Source: Nostoc sp. T09
GTDB lineage: Bacteria > Cyanobacteriota > Cyanobacteriia > Cyanobacteriales > Nostocaceae
Direction: 5' to 3'
Length of the DNA: 64,000 nucleotides
NCBI RefSeq assembly: GCF_002154695.1
Contig: NZ_MTAV01000047.1
Span: forward strand, 1 to 64,000
Of the stretch, positions 19,379-27,956 are shown in pieces (position 1 is the stretch's first letter; each line of letters opens with the position of its first letter). A program made the position numbers and the translations under genes. The notes beneath the pieces were generated by a model. The model was given only the letters and a program-made list of their open reading frames with translations, had not been told where the DNA came from and made no database searches.

Positions 19379-20608
19379 ATGTCACGTAGAAGCAGACCAT
19401 CTGGTTTGATGAAAGATACTGCTAAAAAAGTTGCTCGTGCGCAAAGGCAGGCTTCAATTCAAATGAAACTTGCTACCCCTGAAAACGAAAAAGCTTTACA
19501 GCAAAGGCAAAAGCAGACTAAGCATAATTACTTAGATCAACGTTGGGCTGATGTCGATGATATTAATGGGGAACTAGCAGAATGGATACATGAGTTGCAA
19601 ACGCTCTTAGCGCATAGTCTCAAGGTGGAAGATACAATCTCATTTGAAGACTTGCGGATTCGGGAGACATTTCCTGCAATAGAAGTACCGCAGGAGTTAT
19701 TAACAGCATCAAAACTGACACAATTTTACAAGCCGAAATCTCCTCCTCAGTGGCTCATCCGACTGCTGCCTTTTTTAGAAGAGCAATATATAAATAAGCT
19801 AAAAAAAGCAGAATTAGATTATCAAATTGCCAAGAAAAAAGATGAAGAAGCAGAAAATAGCCGTCAAGTAGCCCTAGAGCATCTTAAAGCAAATTATGAA
19901 TGGAAAAAACATAGTTTTATTTTAGATATTAAAAAGCGTAACGCTGAGGTAGATGAGTTAGAAACAGCTTACGAAGAGGCGGAAGAATCTGCTGTAGCAA
20001 TCTATAACGAGATGGTATTAGAACGCTCAGAATACCCATCCTTGGATGAGTACCAATACATCTCCTATACAAATCAAGACAAGGTAGTATTTCCCCAAGA
20101 ATTCCAAGTAGCCTATGTACCTAAATCTAAACAATTAGTTATTGAGTATGAACTGCCTGCTGCTAAAATTATTCCAACAATAGCAGAGGTCAAATACGAC
20201 CATAATAAAGATGAGATTCACGGCATAAGTAGAAAGCCAATCGAAATCGAGGAGTTATATCAAGATATAGTAGCTGCTATCACTTTGCGAACGATTAGCG
20301 AAGTTTTCGCAGCCGATCTAGCTCAACACCTAGATATAGTTGTATTTAATGGGTTTGTTCAAACAGTTGATTCCACTACAGGAAAGCATATTCGAACCTA
20401 CTTAATATCCATCCGAGCTACAAAGGATAGTTTTAGCAGTATTAATTTCAGTAATATTGATAAACTAACTTGCCTGCGAAATTTGGGGGCACAGATGTCA
20501 TCTTATCTGACTGCAATGCAACCTGTGCAACCAATTCTTGATTTTAAGATGATGGACGTGAAATCCGCACCACAGGAAAACATTCATTTAGCACGGGAGT
20601 CATCTTGA
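19379..20608 (+). CDS. Protein resembling the N-terminal, non-nuclease part of Mrr-type restriction endonucleases
   Basis: The 409 residues begin with a basic tail, then a long coiled-coil-like region (residues about 135-215, LKKAELDYQIAKKKDEEAE and following). From about 245 there is a block FQVAYVPKSKQLVIEYELP, IPTIAEVKYDHNKDEI, LRTISEVFAADLA, VVFNGFVQTVD and ending QPILDFKM. From memory this block matches the region that precedes the Mrr_cat domain in long actinobacterial restriction-endonuclease proteins. Here the chain ends where the nuclease would start, and no nuclease is encoded downstream. A standalone DNA- or effector-sensing subunit is possible. Assignment is by recalled similarity only. 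Confidence 0.6.
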   Translation: MSRRSRPSGLMKDTAKKVARAQRQASIQMKLATPENEKALQQRQKQTKHNYLDQRWADVDDINGELAEWIHELQTLLAHSLKVEDTISFEDLRIRETFPAIEVPQELLTASKLTQFYKPKSPPQWLIRLLPFLEEQYINKLKKAELDYQIAKKKDEEAENSRQVALEHLKANYEWKKHSFILDIKKRNAEVDELETAYEEAEESAVAIYNEMVLERSEYPSLDEYQYISYTNQDKVVFPQEFQVAYVPKSKQLVIEYELPAAKIIPTIAEVKYDHNKDEIHGISRKPIEIEELYQDIVAAITLRTISEVFAADLAQHLDIVVFNGFVQTVDSTTGKHIRTYLISIRATKDSFSSINFSNIDKLTCLRNLGAQMSSYLTAMQPVQPILDFKMMDVKSAPQENIHLARESS

Positions 20609-20772
20609 CTAGTGTAGGCTAGGACTTACGCAAAATAATGAAAAAACAAACCACAGTCCTCACTCACCCTTTGATCAAAAACCTACATTTGTAAAAATTA
20701 GAGAGCTTCACAAGCGTACTCCAAGCAGTACAATGTCCGGTGGTTTGATTTACAATGCCACAACCTACGTAA

Positions 20773-23328
20773 ATGAGAAGATCCCGGAAAGTTTGGTTGC
20801 CCAAGGCACTAAAAAATCTCGTCATTGTCATACTAGTGTTGGGTTTATCACTAGCGGGATTTGGCACCTATACTGTGCGGCAATCCTTTCCTGTAGAAAA
20901 TGGGGCGATCGCTCTTTCTGGATTGAAGGCTGAGGTAAACGTCCAGCGCGATCGCTGGGGAGTTCCCCACATTTACGCAGCTAACTCCCACGATCTGTTC
21001 ATGGCGCAAGGCTATATCCACGCCCAAGATCGCTTTTGGCAAATGGATTTTTGGCGACACATCGGTTCTGGGCGGCTCTCAGAAATGTTTGGTTCTTCCC
21101 AACTAGCAACTGACAAGTATTTGCGGACAATGGGTTGGGCAAGGGTAGCGCAGCAAGAAATCACACAAGTTAATGCAGAGATGAAGGCATATCTGGAAGC
21201 CTATGCTGAAGGAGTAAATGCTTATCTGGCAGGGCATCAAGGCAGCGCCTTAAGTCTGGAATATGCTGTATTAAAATTGCTCAATCCTAGGTATAAACCA
21301 GAACCTTGGCAAATGCTGCACTCCCTAACTTGGGGTAAGGTCATGGCTTACGACTTGAGCAGAAACTTCGAGCGCGAAATTGAACGTACCATTCTGCTCA
21401 AAACCCTAAACCTGGCTCAGGTGGAGGAACTTTTTCCACCATATCCCCAAGACTTACCAGTGATTTTACCCGACCTGCAAACAAGGAAAACAGGAGAGCA
21501 GAAGAATTTTGACGAAACAGAATTGATTGCCTCTAGTATTCAGGAAGCAAACGCGGCAATTACCCCAGCCTTGGAATCAATTACCAAACCAATGCTGGCA
21601 TTGCAAGAATTAATCGGTTCTAGGGGAATTGGTATTGGCTCGAATAACTGGGTAATCTCTGGAAAACGCACGACTACAGGTAAGCCAATATTAGCCAACG
21701 ATCCGCACCTAGCTGTACAAATGCCTTCTATTTGGTATGAGGTTGGTCTGTACTGTACACCCAAGAATGAGGAATGTCCCTACAATGTGACAGGTTTTTC
21801 CTTTGCTGGAATGCTGGGAGTAATTATCGGTCATAGCGATCGCATTGCTTGGGGTGTAACCAATGTTGAACCAGATGTCATGGATTTATACATTGAGAAA
21901 ATCAACCCAGATAACCCCAACCAGTATGAGGTCAATGGTAAATGGGTGGATATGCAACTTGTGAAAGAGACGATTCAAGTTGTTGGGAGTCAGCCAATTA
22001 TCCAAACAGTGCGTTACACCAGACACGGCCCCATTCTTTCTGATGTCTCACCCAAGTTACAGCAGTTCCCAGTAAATCACGGGCTAGAAATCCCACCGAA
22101 ATACGCTGTTGCCTTGCGTTGGACAGCCTTAGAACCTGCAACCTTGGGATATGCTATTCCCTTACTGAATCGTGCCCAAAACTGGCAAGAGTTCCGCATG
22201 GCGGCGAAGAACTTTGATGTTCCTGCCCAGAACTTAGTTTATGCTGACATTGATGGCAACATTGGCTACCAGATGCCTGGTAAATTACCAATTCGCTCTC
22301 AAGGGAATGGGCGTTATCCTGTTCCCGGTTGGACGGATGAATACGAGTGGCAAGGCTATATTGACTTTGAGCAGTTACCCAAAAGTTTTAATCCACCTCA
22401 AGGTTACATTGCTACCGCTAATAATTTAGTACAAAATCGATATCCTTATTTGATTACTACAGACTGGGTTTATGGCTACCGCGCACAGCGCATTGTCGAG
22501 ATGATTTCACAGCCAAATCAACCTCTATCTTTGGTAGATGTGCAGTCGATGCAGGGGGATAACCGGAATTTGAATGCTCAAACCCTTTTACCACTATTTG
22601 AAACTATCTCTCTGGATAGCCTACGTTTGCAAGCAGCTAAAAAATTACTACTAAATTGGAATTTGCAGCTAGGAATGCGATCGCCTGCGGCTGCCCTATT
22701 TGAAGTATTCTGGAAACATTTGCTAGCAGATACTTTTCACGATCAGTTACCTAGAGAGTACTTTCCCGATGGTGGCGATCGCTGGTATGAGGTAGTAAAA
22801 AATCTCGTCAAACAGCCAAATAGTAGCTGGTGGGATAACCACAAAACCCCCAATGTTGAGAACCGCAACCAAATCCTGCGACAAGCTTTTACAGAAGCCG
22901 TTGATGAACTCGAACGGATTCAAGGCAAAAACCCGAAATCCTGGAACTGGGGTAAGTTACATACCATTACATTTCGCAATGGTACTTTAGGTAAATCTGG
23001 GGTGGCAGCAATTGAAGCTTTATTTAATCGTGGTGCCTTTCCCACTGCTGGTAATGGCGAAACCGTGAACGCTAATCGTTGGCAAGCAAACAAATCTTTC
23101 GAGGTAACTGATATTCCTTCCCTGCGGATGATTGTAGATTTAAAAAATCTTGATAATTCAGTAGCAATTCATACACCTGGCCAATCAGGTCATGCCTTCC
23201 ATGTTCACTACACAGATATGATTGACCCTTGGCGCAAAATTGAATATCACCCCATGCTTTGGGAAAAGCAGACTGTGAATAGTAACACTGCTGCTTCACT
23301 AAAGTTAATTCCCAAATTAGGTACTTAA
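20773..23328 (+). CDS. Penicillin acylase family N-terminal-nucleophile amidohydrolase
   Basis: A basic N-terminus and one hydrophobic helix (residues about 15-35) export or anchor the protein. The alpha-subunit region (DRWGVPHIYAANSHDLFMAQGY and RFWQMDFWR) is followed by the autoprocessing site before Ser290 (IGSNNWVISGK), the expected nucleophile of the beta subunit. The later His/Asn residues typical of the family (YTRHGPI) are present. At 851 residues it is full length. Family members cleave penicillins, cephalosporins or acyl-homoserine lactones; an Anabaena relative has been reported as an AHL acylase, so quorum quenching or amide recycling is plausible. It is unlinked to neighbours. 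Confidence 0.9.
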   Translation: MRRSRKVWLPKALKNLVIVILVLGLSLAGFGTYTVRQSFPVENGAIALSGLKAEVNVQRDRWGVPHIYAANSHDLFMAQGYIHAQDRFWQMDFWRHIGSGRLSEMFGSSQLATDKYLRTMGWARVAQQEITQVNAEMKAYLEAYAEGVNAYLAGHQGSALSLEYAVLKLLNPRYKPEPWQMLHSLTWGKVMAYDLSRNFEREIERTILLKTLNLAQVEELFPPYPQDLPVILPDLQTRKTGEQKNFDETELIASSIQEANAAITPALESITKPMLALQELIGSRGIGIGSNNWVISGKRTTTGKPILANDPHLAVQMPSIWYEVGLYCTPKNEECPYNVTGFSFAGMLGVIIGHSDRIAWGVTNVEPDVMDLYIEKINPDNPNQYEVNGKWVDMQLVKETIQVVGSQPIIQTVRYTRHGPILSDVSPKLQQFPVNHGLEIPPKYAVALRWTALEPATLGYAIPLLNRAQNWQEFRMAAKNFDVPAQNLVYADIDGNIGYQMPGKLPIRSQGNGRYPVPGWTDEYEWQGYIDFEQLPKSFNPPQGYIATANNLVQNRYPYLITTDWVYGYRAQRIVEMISQPNQPLSLVDVQSMQGDNRNLNAQTLLPLFETISLDSLRLQAAKKLLLNWNLQLGMRSPAAALFEVFWKHLLADTFHDQLPREYFPDGGDRWYEVVKNLVKQPNSSWWDNHKTPNVENRNQILRQAFTEAVDELERIQGKNPKSWNWGKLHTITFRNGTLGKSGVAAIEALFNRGAFPTAGNGETVNANRWQANKSFEVTDIPSLRMIVDLKNLDNSVAIHTPGQSGHAFHVHYTDMIDPWRKIEYHPMLWEKQTVNSNTAASLKLIPKLGT

Positions 23329-23427
23329 TGGACAGTTCAAAACTGAAAATCAATCCAAGATTGTTCGTTTCTATGTATATTTAATTGTCTTAATTTTTTT
23401 GATTTGTAGCATACAGTTTTAAACTGC

Positions 23428-23532
23428 TATAGCAATTTTAAATGAGTTGTGAAATTACTCGTTGAGTCAGGAAGCAGGAAAGAAGGATCTACAAATGTAC
23501 TTTTTTTTCACAAATAAAATAGGACTGCTATA
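23428..23532. mobile_element. MITE-like element, copy 2
   Basis: Second copy of the element at 14974, in the same orientation and about 90% identical by eye. It starts TATAGCAATTTTAAATGAG and ends AAATAGGACTGCTATA. It has no coding capacity. Confidence 0.85.
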
Positions 23533-23666
23533 TATTCAAAACTTATGTAAATTTAGACGGGAATAAATTAGTATAACTTAATACTCTTTATGAAGAGTAT
23601 GGAGTATAACGTATCATGACCAATCCTAACTCTGGATTTTGCAGAATATAGTCGAGACAATAAAAA

Positions 23667-24110
23667 ATGCAACGTATGATTAAACAAAGTATTATAATTT
23701 CCGGAACTGCTGCGATCGCATTACTATTTGCAGGTTGTGGAGAGAGTAAGGTTGCTCAATGTAACAAAATAGTTAAGGTAGCAAATCAGGCAGTTACAGT
23801 AGGTCAAGATTTTGGCAAAAATCCTAATCCTCAAAAAGGTTCTAAAGCTTTGACTGAAGTAGCGGCGAAAATAGACACAATTACGGCAGACATGAAAGGG
23901 ATAGAAGTCAAAGATGAAAAATTACAGGGCTATCAAGGGCGCTTTCTCACCCTCTATCAAAGTACTAGCAAGGGGTTGAAAGATACAGCTACAGCCATAG
24001 ATAAAAAGAATTTAAAATCTGCAAATGGCGCTTTGGCATCTCTGAAAAAAAATAGTAGTGAAGAAACTAAACTAGTCAATGAAATTAATAGTTACTGCTC
24101 TGGGAAATGA
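23667..24110 (+). CDS. Cyanobacterial lipoprotein of unknown function
   Basis: Residues 1-24 form a lipoprotein signal (hydrophobic IIISGTAAIALLFA with lipobox LFAGC), so the mature protein is probably anchored by Cys24. The rest is mainly helical and Lys-rich with heptad-like spacing (QGRFLTLYQSTSKGLKDTATAIDKK). Two further Cys occur, in VAQCNK and near the end, SYCSGK, and could pair. I do not recognise a named family. It is convergent with the methyltransferase, three bases away. Confidence 0.8.
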   Translation: MQRMIKQSIIISGTAAIALLFAGCGESKVAQCNKIVKVANQAVTVGQDFGKNPNPQKGSKALTEVAAKIDTITADMKGIEVKDEKLQGYQGRFLTLYQSTSKGLKDTATAIDKKNLKSANGALASLKKNSSEETKLVNEINSYCSGK

Positions 24111-24113
24111 TAG

Positions 24114-24797
24114 TTAAATAGTCGCTCGTCGCCCACCAAATACTGCAAAACTAAAATTTTTGTACCAGCAATCAATGTCTTGAAACCCTGCTGCTTCTAG
24201 CCAATTAATTTGAATATCAAGAGTTGCCATGCGGTCATATTCCATACGTTTTTGTGCAGCTTTTAACTCCTCATTAGAAATACCTTGAGCATAAACAGAA
24301 TTCAACCACTGTTGGCGATAGAGTTTTTCTAAATCAGGAGTTTTTCCTAAAACTTGATCGGCGTTAACAAACATTCCTCCAGGATTCAGAACTTTGTAAA
24401 TTTGCTGATAAAGACGTTCCTTGTCAGCATTAGATAGATGGTGAATTGATAAAGCAGAAATCACCAGATCGTAGGGACCAGCTATATCAGTCTCAACGTA
24501 GTCACCTATGAGAATTCTGGGTGATTTACCCATTTTGCTAAATCGAGACTTGGCTTTTTCTAACATCTCAGCTGCTAAGTCCAGCAAAGTGAATTCTGCA
24601 TTAGGAAAGACTGCTTGAACCATACCTGCATAAAGTCCAGTTCCAGCACCCAAATCCAAAACTTTCAATGGTGCAGTGTAAGATTCTGGTATGATTTCAA
24701 CTGCTGTTTTATAAAAATCATCAAAACAAGGAATCAGGATGCGGCGTAAGCGATCGTAATCTGCCGCAGCAGTATTAAAAGCTTCTTGAATATCCAT
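24114..24797 (-). CDS. Class I SAM-dependent methyltransferase
   Basis: The 227-residue Rossmann-type methyltransferase shows motif I VLDLGAGTGLYAG, an acidic motif II ending EFTLLDLA, motif III around LIGDYVE and motif IV LVISALSIHHL. The substrate is not predictable; the closest general resemblance is to small-molecule methyltransferases such as those acting on tRNA-like or quinone substrates. It lies three bases downstream of the phosphatase gene's stop on the same strand, so the two form an operon. Start ATG at 24797. Confidence 0.85.
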   Translation of the reverse strand: MDIQEAFNTAAADYDRLRRILIPCFDDFYKTAVEIIPESYTAPLKVLDLGAGTGLYAGMVQAVFPNAEFTLLDLAAEMLEKAKSRFSKMGKSPRILIGDYVETDIAGPYDLVISALSIHHLSNADKERLYQQIYKVLNPGGMFVNADQVLGKTPDLEKLYRQQWLNSVYAQGISNEELKAAQKRMEYDRMATLDIQINWLEAAGFQDIDCWYKNFSFAVFGGRRATI

Positions 24798-24800
24798 CGT

Positions 24801-25133
24801 TTAATTTTTAATCTGTAATAAAGGTAGCACCTTCTGCTTTAACAATTTAATTAAAGCTGGCTCCATATACTCATATTCATCTGGAATATTCAAACATATA
24901 ACTCGCTTATCTTTGAGAAAGGGCTGAAAATTTTTTGCTAGCTTCTGTTTATGGGACTTTTCCATCACAAAAATTACATCAGCCCATGCAATTGCTTCTG
25001 TTGAAACTGGTACTTCCGCATAGCGATCCAAACCTGCTGAATCTGTTTCCAGCCCTTCATATTCAGAAAATACAACCTCAGCGGTAGGGCTTCGCAGTCT
25101 ATTTTGGCTACATACAAATAAAATTTTCTTCAT
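24801..25133 (-). CDS. Predicted low-molecular-weight protein tyrosine phosphatase
   Basis: A 110-residue protein of the short COG4551-type family. The N-terminal P-loop CSQNRLRSP gives the C-x5-R-S signature of LMW phosphatases. The later WADVIFVMEKSH strand and LNIPDEYEYMEP hold the general-acid-like Asp. It is shorter than classical LMW-PTPs (about 150 residues), as is normal for this subgroup. It heads a two-gene operon with the methyltransferase. Whether it acts on protein tyrosine or another phosphoester is unknown. Confidence 0.85.
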   Translation of the reverse strand: MKKILFVCSQNRLRSPTAEVVFSEYEGLETDSAGLDRYAEVPVSTEAIAWADVIFVMEKSHKQKLAKNFQPFLKDKRVICLNIPDEYEYMEPALIKLLKQKVLPLLQIKN

Positions 25134-25405
25134 TAATTAGCATTTGAAACCACAAAATTGAAGTTTCTGAACTTGAGCGATCGCACTTATTTCTACACTG
25201 CAATATACATTTTATTTACCATAGTTAATATATATATTACAACCAGATATTTTAGATAAATTAACTCATTTTAAACCCGGGTATTCTCCATACTTAATCA
25301 TCCTTCTCTAATTAAACTCTAAAAAATAAATATTAGAACTGAACATTTGTAATCGTATTTATGAATAGTCTTTTTTCTTTGTTTTCCCAAGAAATGATGC
25401 AACTG

Positions 25406-25546
25406 CTATAGCACATCAGGCTCCACAATTTTATTGCCTTTTTTGGGTATTTGTTGAATTAAAGCATCACACTCAGGTTTGTATGGTTGCTTAAAAGCTT
25501 ACTTTGCGATTTGTTTCTTGGTTTTAGACCAACTGATAGTATCCAT
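25406..25546 (-). pseudogene. Remnant of a fluorescence recovery protein (FRP)-like gene
   Basis: On the minus strand the reading MDTISWSKTKKQIAK, stop, AFKQPYKPECDALIQQIP, KKGNKIVEPDVL, stop, aligns by memory with the first half of FRP (…WSKxxxxIAxxAFDxAYxREcxALIxE…). FRP detaches the orange carotenoid protein from phycobilisomes. The second half (WRLHDFLS…YDYRYSVL…) is absent, and an internal TAA replaces an acidic or neutral codon at position 16. It is therefore a decayed fragment. No OCP gene is visible nearby. Identification rests on about 40 residues. Confidence 0.55.
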
Positions 25547-25711
25547 TCGCAATGTCAGTCTGAAGTTTATACGGTTATCTTAGCTCGCTCCATGTTTACA
25601 ACCAATTGACATGGGGTAGCAATACACGATACATCATGAGTCAATCGTTAAATTGTTTAAGATGCCAAATTTCTTTAATTGCCAGTTTCATCAGCATAAG
25701 GAGGGATGTAT

Positions 25712-26680
25712 ATGGATAGTAGTTTAATCGTATCCAACTTCCTAAATCCGCCAGTCCTGTTTTTCTTTCTTGGGATGACTGCTGTTTTTGTCAAGTCCGA
25801 TTTAGAAATACCTGCCCCTGTACCCAAACTTTTCTCGCTTTATCTGCTGTTTGCGATTGGCTTTAAAGGCGGGGTAGAATTGATTAAAAGTGGCATTACT
25901 CAAGAAGTTGTTCTGACGCTCTTGGCAGCGATGTTGATGGCTTGTTTTGTCCCAATTTACACCTTTTTCATCCTGAAACTCAAGCTTGATACTTATGATG
26001 CTGCCGCGATCGCCGCAACTTACGGTTCTATCAGTGCTGTCACCTTCATCACCGCTAGTGCCTTTTTAACTGAGATTGGTATTCCTTTTGATGGCTACAT
26101 GGTAGCAGCCCTTGCCTTGATGGAATCTCCAGCCATCATTGTTGGTCTAATCCTGGTGAATATATTTACGGTAGATGAGAAGCGGGATTTTTCTTGGGCG
26201 GAAGTGTTAAAAGAAGCATTTCTCAATAGTTCCGTCTTTCTTCTAGTTGGTAGCCTCGTGATTGGCTTTGTAACAGGAGAACATGGTTGGCAAGTTTTAG
26301 AACCCTTTACTCAGGGGTTATTTTATGGCGTTCTCACCTTCTTTTTACTCGATATGGGACTGGTCGCTGCCAGAAGAATTAAAGACTTGCAAAAAACCGG
26401 AGTTTTCCTGATCTCATTTGCCATACTAATTCCAATAGTCAATGCAGTTCTGGGGTTGCTGCTTGCTAAATTTATTGGTGTGCCTAAGGGAGATTCGCTT
26501 TTGTTCGCTGTACTATGTGCCAGTGCCTCTTACATCGCTGTCCCCGCAGCTATGCGGATGACTGTTCCAGAAGCAAACCCTAGCTTGTACGTTTCTACCG
26601 CCCTGGCAGTGACATTCCCGTTCAATATTATTGTAGGAATTCCGTTATATCTGTACGGAATCAACCTATTTTGGAGGTAA
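25712..26680 (+). CDS. sbtA: Sodium-dependent bicarbonate transporter SbtA
   Basis: SbtA imports bicarbonate with sodium across the cytoplasmic membrane in the carbon-concentrating mechanism. About ten hydrophobic helices are arranged as two inverted halves; the N-terminus reads DSSLIVSNFLNPPVLFFFLGM and the GFKGGVELIKSG segment is characteristic. An in-frame ATG exists at 25706, but AAGGAGG at 25698-25704 is only 1 base from it and 7 from the ATG at 25712, so the latter is the start (322 residues). It is followed 4 bases later by a PII-like gene and then by an exported carbonic anhydrase, forming an inorganic-carbon operon. Confidence 0.95.
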   Translation: MDSSLIVSNFLNPPVLFFFLGMTAVFVKSDLEIPAPVPKLFSLYLLFAIGFKGGVELIKSGITQEVVLTLLAAMLMACFVPIYTFFILKLKLDTYDAAAIAATYGSISAVTFITASAFLTEIGIPFDGYMVAALALMESPAIIVGLILVNIFTVDEKRDFSWAEVLKEAFLNSSVFLLVGSLVIGFVTGEHGWQVLEPFTQGLFYGVLTFFLLDMGLVAARRIKDLQKTGVFLISFAILIPIVNAVLGLLLAKFIGVPKGDSLLFAVLCASASYIAVPAAMRMTVPEANPSLYVSTALAVTFPFNIIVGIPLYLYGINLFWR

Positions 26681-26684
26681 TAAT

Positions 26685-26996
26685 ATGCATTTAGTTAAAA
26701 AGATAGAAATTATTGCCAACTCGTTTGAACTTGCCAAAATTTTAGATACTTTGGACAAGTCAGGTGTACATGGTCATGCTGTAATCCGAGGTGTTGCTGG
26801 TAAAGGATTACGAGGTATGGCAGAAGATTTAGACATGACAATGCTCGATAATGTATACATCATCGCGTTTTGTATGCCAGAGGAAATTAAGCCTGTTGTC
26901 GAAAACATTAGACCACTGCTCAACAAATTTGGAGGAACCTGTTACATCTCTGATGTAATGGAGATTCGCTCTATGAAATGTGTAGCGTCGTTGTAA
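26685..26996 (+). CDS. sbtB: PII-like SbtB/CPII-type regulator
   Basis: A 103-residue ferredoxin-like PII protein that would form trimers and bind adenine nucleotides, gating the SbtA transporter encoded immediately upstream. The first strand VKKIEIIANSFELAKIL, the helix ILDTLDKSGVHGHAV, and the T-loop with KGLRGMAEDLDM are visible. It lacks the C-terminal CGPxGC redox loop of Synechocystis SbtB and ends MKCVASL. In this and in its neighbourhood (transporter and carbonic anhydrase) it resembles CPII of Thiomonas too. Calling it sbtB is therefore by position and fold. Confidence 0.85.
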   Translation: MHLVKKIEIIANSFELAKILDTLDKSGVHGHAVIRGVAGKGLRGMAEDLDMTMLDNVYIIAFCMPEEIKPVVENIRPLLNKFGGTCYISDVMEIRSMKCVASL

Positions 26997-27012
26997 GAGT
27001 CGCATAAATCTC

Positions 27013-27726
27013 ATGAAGCATTCTATCGAGCGTCGTGACTTTTTGAAGTTGGGCATCACAGGGGGATTTGGACTGATGGTAACTGCCAGCGATTTACTCT
27101 GGCGAGTTAAACAGGCTAAAGCCGCAGCATTGCCTTCAGATACCCCCCAATCCCTCACCCCTGATGCCGCACTACAAAAGCTAATAGAGGGAAATCAGCG
27201 CTTTATCCAACATCAACCCCAATACCCAGATCAATCGGCAGCGCGGTTGCAGGAAGTTGCACAAGCTCAACATCCATTTGCAACCATCCTCAGTTGTGCA
27301 GACTCAAGGGTACCCGCAGAAATTGTTTTTGATCAAGGCATCGGAGATATATTTGATGTGCGGATTGCCGGCAATATTGCTACACCAGAAGCGCTTGGCA
27401 GTATTGAATATGCAGTTACCCTGTTAAACTCACCACTGCTGATGGTGCTGGGTCACGAGCGATGCGGAGCAGTCACCGCCGCAGTGCAAAAAGAAGAGCT
27501 GCTGGGTGATATTAGTACCTTTGTCAAAGCAATTAAGCCAGCTGTAGACAAGGTGAAGAATCAGCCAGGTGATGCAGTTGAAAATGCTGTGGTGGCAAAT
27601 GTGCAATATCAAATTGAACAGTTAAAGCGATCGCGTCTCTTAACTGAACGCCTAAAGTCCGGTCAACTAAAAATCGTCGGAGGTCGTTACGACTTAGATA
27701 CAGGAAAGGTTGGTATTATCACTTAG
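27013..27726 (+). CDS. Tat-exported beta-carbonic anhydrase
   Basis: A twin-arginine signal (ERRDFLKLGITGG, residues 5-17, then a hydrophobic stretch ending QAKAAA) precedes a beta-class carbonic anhydrase. Zinc ligands are in CADSR (Cys, with the Asp-Arg dyad) and GHERCG (His, Cys). The signal places it in the periplasm, folded with zinc before export. It is the third gene of the sbtA operon, 16 bases after the PII-like gene, and could supply bicarbonate to SbtA from CO2 at the cell surface. Length (237) is family-typical. Confidence 0.93.
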   Translation: MKHSIERRDFLKLGITGGFGLMVTASDLLWRVKQAKAAALPSDTPQSLTPDAALQKLIEGNQRFIQHQPQYPDQSAARLQEVAQAQHPFATILSCADSRVPAEIVFDQGIGDIFDVRIAGNIATPEALGSIEYAVTLLNSPLLMVLGHERCGAVTAAVQKEELLGDISTFVKAIKPAVDKVKNQPGDAVENAVVANVQYQIEQLKRSRLLTERLKSGQLKIVGGRYDLDTGKVGIIT

Positions 27727-27809
27727 AAACCTAAACTAGCCGTCTGGTAAAGTGTTGAAGCATTAGAATTAATAGAACAACATTGTTCACTTGTTACCTC
27801 TCTTTACCC

Positions 27810-27956
27810 ATGACGGCAACATTAATTCAAAGTCCCGATCGGGTTTTACTCAATAATATTAGCTGGCAGACTTATCAGTTTTTAGTCAAAGACTTTGAGC
27901 AAGAATTACACCCAAAACAGCATCAGCATATTTATCACCATCTCTTAATTAATTGA
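27810..27956 (+). pseudogene. 5' fragment of a Uma2-family gene
   Basis: The reading MTATLIQSPDRVLLNNI, SWQTYQFLVKDFEQ is the standard N-terminus of cyanobacterial Uma2 (DUF820) proteins. Homology stops after about 33 residues, and the frame runs into the end of the NACHT gene and stops at 27956. The remaining 150 or so residues are missing, so this is a truncated remnant at the junction with the NACHT locus. Confidence 0.75.

Noticed and set aside
25706-25711. Upstream start of sbtA
   Set aside because: Only one base separates this ATG from the AAGGAGG site; the ATG at 25712 has normal spacing.
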